64,000 nucleotides of DNA from Agrostemma githago (GCA_958450325.1 OY288257.1:10931873-10995872), one strand, 5' to 3'; counted from the first letter of the stretch, positions 1-12,398 are shown. Program-made: numbers and translations. The notes: generated by a model from the sequence alone, not told the origin.

Positions 1-299
1 ATCATCAGTAGAAACAATAAGCAACCTATTTGCCTAAAAATCACCCACACTGGACCTAAACTAGACCATCTAACCATCTAAGTGATCAGAAATCAGGAGA
101 GCATATCTTATCCTTTTAATACGAGTTGTAGTTGGATTAGTAGTGCGATTTCTCGATCAGGAAAGCTCCAAGTACATAGCAAAAGAACAAAATAACCTTT
201 ACAAACCTAAAGGAGAAGCTCTCTACTACTAAGATTAATAACACCGAGGCATAAGCATATACTTGATGATTGAAATAGCATGAGAAATAAGCAGGGTAC

Positions 300-3230
300 C
301 TGGAAAACCCGGCATGCATTGTTCAGCTCCTTTGACGGTATATGGACAGCGTAACTTCCAACCTGTTGACTAAAAGTTGTCAGGCCACCGAGTCTTAGGT
401 GAGACCAAGGTCAGCATCAGTGATAAATATTGTGGCACTCACTTGAGCCATAGGTGTTCCATTGTCTGTATTTAGAAGCATCCCAGAATCAGGCACAACC
501 TCAAACAAGTTAGCACGATTACCTTCATGAAAAAAACCTGGTTTTGCACTAATCACAAGATCAATGAAGGAATGAGATGTCAGTGTACCTCCAAGATGTC
601 ATGTAAGTTGATCGCTTGATTCTACTTTGAGCAAATGAAAACAATAAATTGTCTCTTTTACAATCAACTTCTTACTTTTTTATGTTTACATCAAAAGTTA
701 CCACCAAAACCTAGATGTCTCAATTTCATAGCAAAACCTAATCTGGATTAAATGAGAAATCATTTTGAAGAGTCATAGGAATAACAGGTGCTATGCCCAC
801 ACGATAACAAGTAGAGAATGACAGTCAATTCAGTTTTTCTTGTTTACTTCTACAGCTAGCCCCTCTTAAAATCTAAAATCACTATTTGTCTAATCAAGAG
901 TATTTATTACTCGTACTATATTAGGTTATTCAAATAGCTCTACACTTCTGTTGCTTATACATACTAAACCACATCCTCTATCTTACCCTATCTTCATAAA
1001 AGGTAAGTTGATGGGTCAAGCTGAAAAACCATACGAGGAAAAGAGCAATAACTTGTGATTTTGGGGTGAGCTACGCAGCAGCGACAGACAACTAGTTAAC
1101 ATCTCTCTAACAAACAAGGTGAGATCGGGGAACTAGGGTTTGAATAGAGGGGGTACATGTTACATATTACAAGAAAAAATAAAATAAAAGCGAGCATAGA
1201 TCTAACCTGCCGGTGATGACAAGATCAAAATACTTCAGCCAATCAAAAGTAAGATGGATTCTGCCATTTTCAGCTCTATCTCGACAGAGATAATTCATCA
1301 CAACATTTGTATAATCCCATAAACTGCAAAAATAATAAGATTTTCACTAACAAAACTAAATAGTAGTTAAAAATCAATTGAAGAGGGTCCCTAAGTACAT
1401 ATTTGATTATTTTTTGCACATAACAGAGCCAACATTCGGGAGTACTATTGACTAAAATAAACTATAATCGAGGCAGCAAACTCATCACTTTGTCTGAATA
1501 ACAGAATATAGATTGCAAAAACAATTACGGTAATCAGTCCTATCAAGGAGAAAGTCCATAGATTTAATCCTATGAACAAAAACCTCACAAGTCACCAAGT
1601 TTACAGTTCAATTTTTAACTTTGATTTAAATTGACAAGTATAGAGGTCATAATAATAAAGGTTAACCCATCAAACCTGAGAAAGGAAAAAAAATAAATAA
1701 TCAGGTGTTACCTATTTGTCACCAAGAACGTCGTACGACCAGAGTCTCTGAACATTTCCAACATTGGAACAATTGAGGCATCATCATTAATGTACCTGAT
1801 AAGATGCAACTGTACATCTGAGAATATACACATAACCAGAGCACGTTCGTTTAAGTCATAAAAATAAAAATTGAAGGTCAGTCAGAGATTGCTGAAGCGT
1901 AAATTTCGTTGAGTAAATGATATGATAAACCATTTGCAGTCATATGGGCCTTTGGACTCCTCAGTAAAATATGCACTGGCATAAGCTAGGGTATCCTGAA
2001 CTGTTCAGTAATCTATAGCATCACTGTACTCGCAGTCTATGAGTAGCATAGAAAGGACATTTGAATGTTGCTTATTCAATACCCTAAGTCATATAAACTG
2101 GCTATCCTAAGTTAAGCTTTCTCTCACCTTTGAAAAAACTTACGAAGTATAAAAGAGAACATAACTGAAGAAAATAAAGAGAGGTTCTGTAAGCTATCCA
2201 CAATTAAGACTCGAGTAGATTGCTGATATAAATGTTCGCCATTTTCTATAAAAGATTAATTAATAAGAGGTTCTGTAAGCTTTCAGTGAAATGAAAGATG
2301 CAAGGAAGTTGTTCCTCCACAGTAGCAGGTAACTCTGGCTTCTTTCAGTCTCACAGAATAATAAAAAGAACAGAATTGCTGATATAACAAAAGAAAAATG
2401 CAAACTAAAATACAGGCAAAAGAAGGAACTGTTAACAATAGACTTAAAAATGGGCAGAACAAAGGTCACCAATGCAAGGTCAACCTAATTGAGTAAATCA
2501 ACGATCAAGGACATAGGGCCAACTGATATGACTAATCAACTTGGACAAAGAATTAATATTACATCACCTTTTAGGATCTTTGGCAACCATCTGCTTTAGA
2601 GTCCCATCACGATGGCACAAATCTACAGCTGCTCTTACATCCTTGTACATACGAGCATAGCTGCAGCCAATATTTATAGATTTTTAAAACAATTGGCTTT
2701 CAAAAAAATACCAGCTAATGATTTATAATTTGATATTAGTCGTAAGCTTTCCTCAAAAATTATAAATAACGAAATCATACTTACTCAGCTCCTGCTGGAA
2801 CTCTGCCAGGATTTTTGTCACTAAAATCAACAAGCTGTGCAAATAGGTAGGCCTCTGCCAAGGAGAAGAGGGTATCAATCAGGGCATAATCAGGCTCATC
2901 AAAAGAATCTCTGGTCAAGGTATTCCCATAAGTATCACCCTTCTCTTCTTTGGACATCTCTCTAAATCCATGATATGCTACTTTCACGTACTTATGACGA
3001 TCCATCTGCAGTAAAGTAACTAAGTACGACTTCAAAGTAAAAAAAAAAAAAACAATTTATAAGCAATACTCTGACTAAGCTAACCTTTAATATGTTCCCC
3101 CTCTTTTTATCAAGAACCAGACCCCTAACCATGTACTTCCAGTCAAAAGACCATTCAAGCAGCTGCAGGAAATGATAGTTGATGTTAATTAGGAGTTTTC
3201 ACACCCAACCAAAGAGAACACTAGTGTCGT

Positions 3231-3281
<51 letters not shown>

Positions 3282-5893
3282 GACTATTACTGGACGATAT
3301 AAACATAAAACAATTAGGTATAATTCAAGAAAAAACAAGCATCACTACGTCCTTGGTAGAATCAAGAGAAAAGGAGCTTTACAAACCTCTGGAGGATACC
3401 CAAGATCATAAACAAGCTTCTTTATAGTCCCCTCATATGCAAGTGATTCGAAAGTCTCTGGCTTGTACTGTGCTAATGTATAGTCCATATCAAACCCAAC
3501 AGCAACAATACCCTTCATGTTTAAGGATCTATTACAAAATATTCGTTTTCCCATTGGAAAGTAATCTCCGCCTGAAGGAGCTGACCAAATGCATGGGGTT
3601 CTACTACCATCATTCTGAGATTGTGGCATTAGGTGGTCTTTAGTAGTCCCATCCATTATGACACCACTCTGTAACTTGCAAGATCCTGCCAATAGTTAAA
3701 AGAAGGCATTGACAGTAAGGCAACATGACATGATCACCAGATAAGGGAACTGTCCAGTTGGTACAAAAGCAACAAATCTTAATCTTTAAAAAAAAAAGGG
3801 GAACCACTGCTAGAAGAAGATGAAACCAATGAAAATGTAAAAAGATACGGACAAGAGGAAGGGAAATACACCCAGATGGAGACACAGACATAAAGAGAGC
3901 TAACAAATGCAAATTGAAATTTAAATAACTGAAGAGTGCAGAAAAATTCTTTTATCACCATCATCCACCCCAACGATAGACAAAAACTGTGAGAAATTTG
4001 TAAAATCATCAATAATCACCAATCGTGGAGTACTCTACATTTGATGTTCTAAATGCAGATAGTAGATTGTGCCTTTTGGAACATTAGAAGACTGCTTATG
4101 GACAAAAAAAGAGCATTCCTGATGATGCTCAACTTCATGGGAGAGGCCTCTAGTTCAAGTCCAGGATGGCCTAGCTGCGGCGGCGAAAAGAATAAGCTCA
4201 GAGAGGGACATATTCCAACATCAATACATATTTTTGCACAGAAGGGCAACATATATACCCTATTGTTTCACTCGATTTACCCCAGTTCAAAACTATCCTT
4301 ACGTAAGAAAGCAAGTGAATTAATTGGTTCAAATAGAAGTAAAATACCCCCTCCGTCCCACTAAGATTGTCCGGTTTCATTAAAATACTCCTCACATATA
4401 ATGGGAAATGGGGCGATCTTTTTGGGACGGAGGTAGTATATGGTAAGAATATCAAAGAACAGATCATATGTAAACCAAAAGATTTGAATTGAGAAAAAAA
4501 ATTACTACGGAGTACAAGTTTTCATACACAATTTTGTATGTTTTTGAGCTAAAGTTTTTTTTTCTTCGGCAAACCCTTGTGGCCTGTGGGTACTAAATTA
4601 CTAATCAAACAATAACAACTAAATATCATCAAGAATGATAGAAGACAAGAAACTCGACCAGGCTCACTTACCTATGAGACTCAATGTAACATGTGCAAGC
4701 TTATATGCCACCTTATTTTCTTCCTACTCACATTTGACCAAATAAATCGAATCAGAAGTGTTACCTAAATCCAAAATATCATCATAGATTAAGAAAAGAT
4801 TACTAAATGTGTCTCTGCTACTCGATATCCTCCACAGCCCATAGGAAATCACTTTGCATGATCATGTCTCCGAATACCACTTTTAGCAATCTTCAGGCCC
4901 TTGAAGACCGCTACTGCCTATGCCATCGCCAGCAGTGTCACTCACCTTTGTTAAGGTACAGCAACCATTGATTGTGTTTCAATCGTCGCCTTAAGGTGTT
5001 CGATGGAATGGTCTTTTCTCAACCCTGAGATTTTGCTTCCCCCCTCACCACTTTAATACCTACTCTCCAAGATCGTCCAGCACCCCATCGTGATCGTCAA
5101 ACACTCCTTGTCACCTAATTCTCTCTAACTAGCTTCCACCCACTCATACCCCACCCCCAAACCAAATTCATGCCCTTCATTTCCCCTCCCCTTCGTTCCT
5201 TTTCCATCCTATTCTTGTATCCAAGCATAGCCTTTGGCCTTTTCCTAAAGAATGTGAACTTTTCTAAATGTTGTTGATCGAATAAGTACCCTCACCAAAT
5301 TAACACAATAATCACTTGCACCCCTCTTCAACTCGTCAATCAATTTACCTACAACCTTTCTTAGCTAAACTCAACTGACTGAATAAAACCATGGCAACTT
5401 GGAAATCATTCTCCAAAGTTCATCAGCCTAGTTGTTCTACTCGCAAACCAAAACAAAGCGCAAAGTCGACACACAAACAAGGCTCCGAAATCTACCGCAA
5501 ATAATAACAGAATGTCGAGATGAAAGCTCCAATCATCATCATCATCATCACGGCGAAGAAACAGAGATAGGGAGCGTAAAACAATACGAGTAGTCCGTAA
5601 GATAGAGCATGATGTTAGGTACATGCACACAATGCTAAGTACTATAAATGAAAAGGATAAACCAAAGAAACAAGCAATCACGTAGGCACGATGATATGAA
5701 TATGATGATTAAAGAAAGAAAGAAAGAAAGAAAGATGAAAAAGACCTGAAAAGATAGGATTCCGGTTGGGACCAAATCCAGAAGTCAATGTGATGAAGCT
5801 CAAGGAGGAAATGGCGAAGGAGGAGACCAGAAATTGGGATGGAAGACGGAAGGAAGAGGAACAAAGAGTGAGGCTTCTCCTCAACATTCGCAT
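300..5893 (-). CDS. HAD-superfamily IG-type 5'-nucleotidase gene (partial, 3' end off the window)
   Basis: Nine exons join in frame with GT..AG introns: 5893-5746, 3685-3387, 3162-3085, 3005-2785, 2660-2568, 1795-1712, 1323-1207, 548-443 and 362-300, giving 403 codons with no stop. The start is the first ATG of exon 1; a second Met at residue 3 could also serve. Residues 1 to about 100 are Ser/Arg-rich with no domain, fitting an organelle transit peptide (inference). Residue 113 onward gives GFDMDYTLAQY, the HAD nucleophile motif (D115, D117), followed by family blocks such as DWKYMVRGLVLDKKRG, MDRHKYVKVAYHGF, FLVTNSLWDY and SAKPGFFHE. This is the NT5C2-like purine 5'-nucleotidase family, which dephosphorylates nucleoside monophosphates; the exact substrate is not readable here. 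The 3' exons should lie left of base 1. Nothing in the visible exons is broken, so I read it as an intact host gene. Intron 1 (about 2 kb) holds a MITE and intron 2 a (GA)n run. Confidence 0.9.
3232..3280. repeat. (GA)n microsatellite in intron 2 of the 5'-nucleotidase gene
   Basis: About 24 uninterrupted GA dinucleotides lie between exons 2 and 3. The open frame across it only translates the repeat. Confidence 0.95.
4347..4436. mobile_element. Stowaway-like MITE
   Basis: A 90-bp element in intron 1 has imperfect terminal inverted repeats: CCCCCTCCGTCCCA on the left and TGGGACGGAGGTAG on the right. TA dinucleotides flank it. CTCCCTCCGTCCC ends with TA target sites are the signature of plant Stowaway (Tc1/mariner) MITEs. 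Confidence 0.85.
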
Positions 5894-6182
5894 TTTCCGG
5901 GAGTTATATACACCACATTATGAAGAATCAAGAATCTGTGGTAAATGGTAATGCTATGCTACTGTAGGATTAATTAAAGAGTAATCAAATTGGGGGAATA
6001 ATATGATGCGTGCGACAAGACAAGGGAAGAGGATAAAGATGAAGGAATCTAGGAAATTATTTTATTTAATGGGTAAATATTAAGTGCGTGAGGTGGGAAA
6101 TTATTGAACGATAGGATGAAGGGGAATAATACTGCTGATGCTGGAATCAATTTTATTAAGTATGAATTATGATGACGATGAC

Positions 6183-6215
<33 letters not shown>

Positions 6216-6878
6216 TTGCGGAGAACGGAGATTATTTAGAGCCACATATGGGAATATTATTATGGCAATGGGATCATTTTCATGTTTTTGGCCTTGTTTC
6301 AGTCAGGCAACATAAATGTGAGGATTCTCCTTTTCTAGGAAGCTTGAGTGGACTCCTCAATTATGGTGGGCCCTACTTCGTACTTTGGACAAAGGATTTG
6401 TTTGTCACGAGAATATCGTCAGTCACAAATTTATGCTCTCTCCATTCAATTCCACTCTTCCCATTTTTTTTTCCTTCACATTATTCGCACTTGAGGGAAA
6501 TCTTCGATATTCTCGACAATCTATAAGTGAGAACATAGTCATGTGAATTTTGTTTGATTTGTCTTTATGATTACATCAAGAATATCAATTTTTTTATAAT
6601 TTTTGTTAATGTAAAATGAAAGATATCGCTAGTGTAAACCGCGTCTCGACAAATGTGCAAACATGAATAGTGACAAGTGGAGTTGAATGGAGGGAGTAAT
6701 AGTTTAAACAATTTCCTAGTTTAAATAATGGAGTATTCAATTGAGTAATAAAGACAAATTATGTACGGAGTACTACTTTAATATGCTTGTCTTTTCTAAC
6801 CAACTAGATGGATGCCCACGGGTTAGTTGGCTTAATTATACTTCCTCCGATTCTTATGAATTCTTACAATTCGTAACA
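5894..6878. other. 5' flank of the 5'-nucleotidase gene, non-coding
   Basis: No gene is supported here. It contains a (GAT/GAC)n run at about 6171-6213 and scattered TACGGAGTA-like words typical of this genome. The 92-aa open frame at 6248-6526 has low-complexity composition and no domain. The promoter of the minus-strand nucleotidase gene should lie just right of 5893, but I see no clear TATA box. At about 6804-6835 an inverted CCAACTA/TAGTTGG pair brackets CCCACGGG, which could be an eroded Helitron 3' end on the minus strand. Confidence 0.5.
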
Positions 6879-6950
6879 TCTATATACGGAGTATTATATT
6901 AAAAGGAAAACAAAGCATTTTCCATCCTCCATTTCCCCAAATCTCAAAGT

Positions 6951-7066
6951 TAAAGCAAAACACGTGTCGCGATACTATTTGATGGAAGATGAAAAGGTAT
7001 GAAGCTAAAGCAAGTCACGTGTCGCGATACTATTGGATGGAAGATGAAAAGGTATGAAGTGGAAGA
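6951..7066. repeat. Two-copy tandem repeat (about 57 bp unit)
   Basis: The unit containing CACGTGTCGCGATACTATT and GATGGAAGATGAAAAGG occurs twice in a row with few changes. Decayed copies of the GGAAGATGAAAA part continue to about 7190. Confidence 0.8.
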
Positions 7067-7232
7067 TGAAAATGAGGAATAAGTTATGGAGGAAGTTATG
7101 AAGTGGAAAATGAAAAGGTAGGAGTTATTAAGTGGAAGATGAAAATGTATGAAGTGGAAGATGAAAATGAGAAAGGAATTATGGAGGGAGTTATGGTTGA
7201 AAGCTTAACACTTATAATTCACCACCTATATC

Positions 7233-7546
7233 AATGGATGCTTCCCTTCCCATTACACCATCCAAGTGTTTCCTGCAACGAGCATGATCAATTCCCACCC
7301 TATTACCGTTGAGAAATTAAATCGCATGATCCGAAGATGTGTAGTCGTCGAGACAAGAATCCAAAACAACCTCCGCCCACCTACGTTCTATTTGATACAT
7401 CTTCCACATCAACGATACTCGGGTGTAGTAGTGAACGTGACTTTATGGGGTGATGCGTCCGACTACATTACAGAGAAAATTAGCCGACAAAATGGACATA
7501 ACATGGTCGTAGTCATCACATCTGTAAGGGTCATAAATTATGAAGG
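7233..7546 (+). pseudogene. RPA70-like OB-fold gene fragment in Helitron
   Basis: The open part (frame from 7266) includes VVNVTLWGDASDYI and, about 20 residues later, VVVITSVRVINYEG. This pattern resembles the DNA-binding OB fold of plant replication protein A 70-kDa-like proteins (a VTLWG strand, then V.A.V..Y.G). It ends at a plausible donor (GAAG|GTAATA, 7546/7547). The start, near ATGGATGCTTCC at 7233, is shifted out of frame relative to the second copy at 8591, so the gene is broken. Helitrons of several plants carry RPA-like genes. I am fairly sure of the OB-fold resemblance but not of any function. Confidence 0.55.
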
Positions 7547-8360
7547 TAATAAACTTTTCTTTATCAACTTTTATCGTTCATCTCTTTGAATATATGTAAA
7601 TTTACATGCTCAAGTTTGTCACATATGATTTCTCCGCATTCCGTCTTAACACTAAATAGTACTTCTCCATTCGTCTCGATGGTTTACAACCCCGTGGTTT
7701 AGTACAACTATACAAAGTCGAAGGGACATAGGTAGGCTCTTCCTGTTAAGTTACAAACCTTTGCACGTGGAATTTTTCTCAAGTGAGACTACCAAATACT
7801 TACTCCCTAACAAAAAAATTAGAGTAATTGAAGGAACCGTACCATTATTACATTGGCTCAATTAAGATTATTCTTCCTGATACACAAGGTTAGGCAATTA
7901 GTTAGGCCTGACTGTCTTGCTAATTATTAACAAATCTTTAGTTGGGTTGAGTTATATTCATTCAATTTCAATTACTCGCTTAAAGTTGGAATTTGGCTTA
8001 CTTCAGTAGTATCTACTGTATCTCACTTCTCACCTCACCAGTATGGCGGTATGAATGATGAATCTCTTGATTTTGACTAAAGATAGTTAAACATTTGTAA
8101 CTGCAAGTTTGGAACTCAATTGAAACATCAGATGGCTATATACGCTAACGACTTTTCTAACATGTTTCTACTGGACTCACGTTAATATACTAATCTATAT
8201 CTATATATTATATTAAATAGAAAACAAAGCATTCTCTATGCTCTATACAACCAATAATCAATTCTAAGGTAACACATTTGTCATGATGTGAATTGGGTAG
8301 AAATTGAAAAGGAGAGAGTTGAATACATAATCAATGCCAAAGTCGGTTATTATTAGTTAG

Positions 8361-8530
8361 AACCCTTCAACTTCTTCCTCATTGATTATGTAGAATCCAA
8401 AGTGAAGAACCTATCAACTTCTTCCTCATTAGAACCCTTCAACTTCTTCCTCATTGATTAGGTAGAATCCAAAGTGAAGAACCCATCAACTTCTTTCTCA
8501 TTGATTATGTAGAATCCAAAGTAAACCAAT
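8361..8530. repeat. Tandem repeat, about 50-bp unit, three copies
   Basis: The unit containing ATTATGTAGAATCCAAAGTGA and CATCAACTTCTTCCTCATT is repeated in a row just upstream of the RPA-like fragment in the Helitron. Confidence 0.75.
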
Positions 8531-8590
8531 AAATTTCAACCACCTCCCATCCTCTTCATCTTCCTCCCTTATAATCGACCACCTATAACA

Positions 8591-8779
8591 ATGGGTGCTA
8601 GCCTTTCCCATTACACCATCCAAGTGTACAACGAAATCGAGCTGATTCCCGCCGCCAAACATCGTCTTACTGGTGTCGTTGGATGCAGACGACCCCGATT
8701 TTTTCCACCGCCCAGACTAACTCGGTATGTGCGTGGCTATCAATTTGTTCCTGCTTCATTGGGTTCATGCTTGCATTAG
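8591..8779 (+). pseudogene. RPA-like gene, N-terminal fragment (second copy)
   Basis: It begins MGASLSHYTIQVYNEIELIP and parallels the sequence at 7233. About 60 residues are open, then it runs into unrelated sequence. It lacks the VTLWG block kept in the first copy, so this is a truncated relative. Confidence 0.45.
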
Positions 8780-8947
8780 ACTCATCTTAATGCTACTCAT
8801 TATTAGTAGGAGTCAATCAATACAACCCCAATCTCACATAATTGACATAGTATTGTTATTGTAATAATAAGTTGATCGATGAGTTGATGTAGTATCATAT
8901 CAACACGTCGATAATAGATTTAGAGGCATCTCTACATCAATCATAAT

Positions 8948-9226
8948 CTAATACACAACTAATAATGGAAAATAATAGAAGAACACTAACACAGACAACA
9001 AAAAATGTGAAACATCAAAATTAGAAACAAGCACAACAAAGGGTAAGAGCAATAATAGATTGTTATGTGTGTTGGACTTTGTTTCCAGCTTGCTATATAG
9101 TGGTACATTGGTACTATGTATTAAAGCGCTATAATTGTTATCCCATGTATATGTCACCTTTTGTCTATGATATAAAAATACCTCACATTTTACCAAAAAA
9201 AAGGGCAAGAGCAACAAACTCAACAA
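8948..9226 (-). other. Low-complexity stretch in Helitron, no gene supported
   Basis: A 92-aa open frame here is Leu/Phe-rich with no recognisable domain and no conserved neighbour. I treat it as chance AT-rich sequence within the Helitron body. Confidence 0.4.
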
Positions 9227-9736
9227 TGTAGACGAGAGAAAACAAAGGAGAAACTAGCACAAGATCGAACAATAAAATACGATATCACACTATTTGTATA
9301 ATTTCACGTACAAAAAAAAATCACGTACAAAAGTTGAAAAAGCAAAAAATATAAAATAGGAGAAAAGAAAAATGTAGAGAGAGAGGTGGGATGTTAGAGC
9401 ACTATCTTATCTATTTATTAATTTATTAAAATTCAAACAAACCATCATCATCATCCATCATTTATCTAAGGGCAATAGCAGCAATAGTTGTAGTTCCATA
9501 CACCATATTTTCATTGTCATGAAGGTACATCTAACCATGTTTGAAACTTTTTATTTCACCGATCAATGGTAAAAGTTTCATATATTTATTGTGGATCCCC
9601 TTTTTTCTCTCAATTTACATGTATGAAATCGATTCCTTACTTTAGAAATCGATTTCATATAAGGAACTTTATCCTCTAACTCAATGACATGAAACTCCTT
9701 ATATTTTATCATTGATATTGCCCTAATACTATCTTA

Positions 9737-9833
9737 TACTCCCTCTGTTCATAATCTTTTGCCCCATTTCATCATTATTTGTAAGAGTATTTTAATGAAA
9801 CGGGGGAAAAGATAGTGAAAGAAGGGAGTAATA
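9737..9833. mobile_element. Degenerate Stowaway-like MITE
   Basis: The left end TACTCCCTCTGTTC and right end GAAGGGAGTA form degenerate terminal inverted repeats of the CTCCCTCCGTCC type, about 95 bp apart and next to TA dinucleotides. It is nested in the Helitron. Confidence 0.6.
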
Positions 9834-10077
9834 AAGTCATGTGTTCTGCTCTGTTTAGGCCAAGCAACTAAATCAAACGACAAATAAAATTAAGAAACGA
9901 GGGAGTCTGTTAAAAAACAAAGACAATCAATTAACAAAATTTTTAATTAAAAAAAACTCAATCAATTAAGAAAGAAGAGAGAAAAGAAGAAAAACTTATC
10001 AACTCCACCTTGCTTCATCATCCTCTTCCATTCATCTTCCTCTTCCATAGTTCATAATTGTATTATCACCTACAACA

Positions 10078-10195
10078 ATGGATACAAAAGTTATTATAGA
10101 GCATGAACCTCAATATGTCACCCAAGTGTACAACCAAAGCGACCCGATTAGACCTACAACCAAATCTCAATATGAACCTCAGTGTACCACCTAAA
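10078..10195 (+). pseudogene. RPA-like gene, N-terminal fragment (third copy)
   Basis: The CACCTACAACAATGGATAC context and TACAACCAAAGCGACCCGATT match the starts at 7233 and 8591. The sequence is shortened and interrupted, and the phrase 'CTCAATATG.' recurs inside it. Confidence 0.35.
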
Positions 10196-11087
10196 TAGAA
10201 TTAGAGTTTCGCGGTAAACACACCAATTAAAAAGGAGAAGATAAGGCTAGACAAGAGGTAAGCGAACAATTATTATGTACATCAACTACGAGCACTTCAT
10301 AATACATTGCTTATATTTTAAGAACAAAACTAACACACCCAATGTGTTATAAGTCTGAAGTGGTAGTAAAAGAAGCATCCGTAACAATAGAAACCATAGA
10401 AGAAAAGAGGCAAATATTAGATTTGAAAATCTCAACTAAAGACGCGAGGAAAAACTAAGAAAGATCAAAGTCATAATTCAAGAGGATTACGTTCTCCAAT
10501 AAAAGTTAAAAAATGAATTATTAGTTATGCATTACATCTTATAGCGTTATATCTCATTTTCGCCAATAATCACTTGCTTAAGTTTTTACAAACACACTTT
10601 CAGTCTAATTCACCTTGCTACACTTGTGGTGACATGTTTGATGTATGTTTTGACACTTTTACTCCCCCTTTTTTTTCCCACCATTCATTTAACATACATG
10701 TCATATATATTTCTGTAACTTGAATCGTTCAATCTTTCTAACCTCCGTCTTATTCAGAATTTAGGAATGTCTGTGGAAGTAACTAAAATTACGAAGACAT
10801 GAAATCAAAACAAAAAAATGCATAAATTAATAATAAAATAAATATTGGACAATGAAACAAAAAGACAGAATTGCGATTTACAAAGGCCATAAAAAAATAT
10901 ATTCTCGTGCGGTGCACGGGTATGGCGACTAGTTTGATTATAATATCTCTAACAAATCTTATAAAATGTTGCGAACCGTAAGAACCAGAGGAAGTATTAA
11001 ATAAGCGTTACAATTGAATCCTAAGGACGAATTAAAAAAATTGGTTGATATCTAACCACGAATGACTACTCTTATTTATATAATCCC

Positions 11088-11266
11088 TGTTAGTTTTGTA
11101 TTATTCGATGATCTTTACAAGATTACAAGACTCGGTATATATAGTCGAGTCATACAACGAATCTATGCCTGAACTAAATACGTAGCATACAAAGAGTTAT
11201 ACTAATGCTAAGAATACGAAGTGAAGAGACGGAATAAATATTACAAGCATAAATACACTCTATTTA
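11088..11266 (-). mobile_element. Copia 3' LTR remnant
   Basis: Read on the minus strand, the sequence after the Copia pol stop contains a TATATATA-box-like stretch and ends AATACAAAACTAACA, a typical Copia LTR end (plus-strand TGTTAG at 11088). The matching 5' LTR is absent. Confidence 0.4.
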
Positions 11267-11803
11267 CTAAGACACCCCAGTAGTCAGAACGGTAGAAGGA
11301 CGAACGTTCAGCCTGGACCGAAAACGAGTAAACAAGTACTTGAGTAGACCCTTGATGAAGATATCGGCATATTGGTAGTCGGCCGAAATGTGCAAGACGC
11401 AAACGAGGTTCAGACGAACCTTTTCACGAACAAAGTGGATATCGATTTCAAAGTTTTTGGTACGTTGATGCTGGACTGGGTTGCCGAAGAGATAGACGAT
11501 GGAGACAATATCACAGAAGACAACCGAAGCTTGCCAGATGGGAACATGGAGCTCGAGTAGAAGATCGTAGAGCCAACTCGTCTCCACGACGACATTAGCG
11601 ACACCCCTGTATTCGGCTTTGGCACTCGAGCGGAAAACGGTCGGCTGTCGTTTGGAGGACCAGGACGCAAGGTTGTCGCCGAGAAATACACAATAGCCAG
11701 AGGTGGAACGACGTAGGTCAGGGCAGCCAGCCCAGTCAGCGTCAGAATAGGCAGTAAGCTTATGAGAATCGGATCGGACAAGACTGAGCCCATGGTCGAT
11801 AGG
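11267..11803 (-). pseudogene. Ty1/Copia pol remnant (end of RT and RNase H)
   Basis: Minus-strand translation reads DHGLSLVRSDSHKL, then AYSDADWAGCPDLRRSTSGY, SWSSKRQPTVFRSSAKAEYR, NPVQHQRTKNFEIDIHFVRE and YADIFIKGL. These are the RNase H and C-terminal blocks of plant Copia polyproteins. Only the last roughly 180 residues survive. The upstream part is cut at 11803, where a TA-array element end begins. Confidence 0.85.
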
Positions 11804-12037
11804 ATCCTTTGAGACACCTCAACTCGCTTCACCCGTTGAGACCAAATTTCAACCATTAGATTAAAATCAAATTAAAGGGTAAGATTAAAACAAAAAATCA
11901 TACATACGGAGTATATTTTTTATTTTCCCGAATTTTTTTTTTCCCTGAAAAAAATATCAATTTTTTTTTGCCTTTGAAAAAAATATCAATTTTTCTTTTT
12001 TCCCGAATTTTTTTTTTTGCTTATGCATTAATCAATT

Positions 12038-12042
<5 letters not shown>
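11804..12042 (-). mobile_element. Fragment of the 'D' TA-array element
   Basis: It begins at AGGATCCTTTGAGACACCTC and continues through a diagnostic block near 11,855 (CATTAGATTAAAATC) to T-rich sequence. This is the reverse complement of the right half of the element at 36901-37800. It interrupts the Copia pol remnant. Confidence 0.65.

Positions 12043-12126
<84 letters not shown>
12043..12126. repeat. (TA)n(GA)n compound microsatellite
   Basis: About 18 TA and then about 25 GA units directly precede the end of a Mutator-like element. Such arrays bound most element termini in this window. Confidence 0.95.
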
Positions 12127-12129
<3 letters not shown>

Positions 12130-12330
12130 TCTAATGAGTCCCCTTATATATGTTGAGTCCCTAAGTCCTCATCTCATCCGTTGGATGGGATGAGGATGGA
12201 TGGACAAGATGCATCCTAATATTTTGTATTTAAAAAAAAAAGAAAAAAAGAAAAAAAGGAAGATTTAGTATCCTAAAATAACTCCCATGATTTTGGGAAA
12301 CAATAACTCCCATAATCACAATCATCTCTC

Positions 12331-12398
12331 ATTCATTTATTCATTCATTCATTCATTCATTCATTCATTCATTCATTCATTCATTCATTCATTCATTC
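12331..12398. repeat. (CATT)n microsatellite in the MULE leader
   Basis: About 16 copies of the tetranucleotide lie upstream of the MULE first exon. Shorter forms occur at the same place in related elements (for example near 32380 and 41840). Confidence 0.9.

Larger units (their letters stand above)
6879..8193 (+). mobile_element. Helitron-like 5' end and body fragment
   Basis: The sequence begins with A then TCTATATACGG, followed by TATTATATTAAAAGGAAAAC. This matches the plant Helitron 5' consensus (TC start, AT-rich, then a purine run). The same end recurs at 8194, where the two regions share 'GAAAACAAAGCATT'. The fragment carries a broken RPA-like gene and an internal tandem repeat. I see no 3' hairpin plus CTRR end before 8194, so it is probably truncated or was invaded by the second Helitron. 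Confidence 0.5.
8194..10932 (+). mobile_element. Helitron (about 2.7 kb, non-autonomous)
   Basis: The 5' end is A|TCTATATCTATATATTATATT (8194; 8200 is an alternative TC). The 3' end is a GC-rich hairpin, CGTGC-GGT-GCACG (10906-10918), then ten bases, then CTAG (10929-10932), followed by T. That is the canonical Helitron end: hairpin, about 10 nt, CTRR, insertion between A and T. No Rep/helicase ORF is visible, so it would need an autonomous partner. It carries two decayed copies of the same RPA-like gene start. Confidence 0.7.

Noticed and set aside
4130..4200. Possible tRNA-derived SINE (AGTTCAAGTCC resembles a B box)
   Set aside because: No A box at the right distance, no poly-A/T tail and no target duplication.
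6248..6526. 92-aa ORF upstream of the Helitrons
   Set aside because: No domain, no splice structure and no similarity I recognise; chance open frame.
6804..6835. Minus-strand Helitron 3' end
   Set aside because: CTAG followed by T and a weak CCC/GGG stem exist, but the hairpin is short and no partner 5' end is visible, so not annotated.
11410..11856. 148-aa minus-strand ORF
   Set aside because: Out-of-frame shadow of the Copia RNase H remnant.
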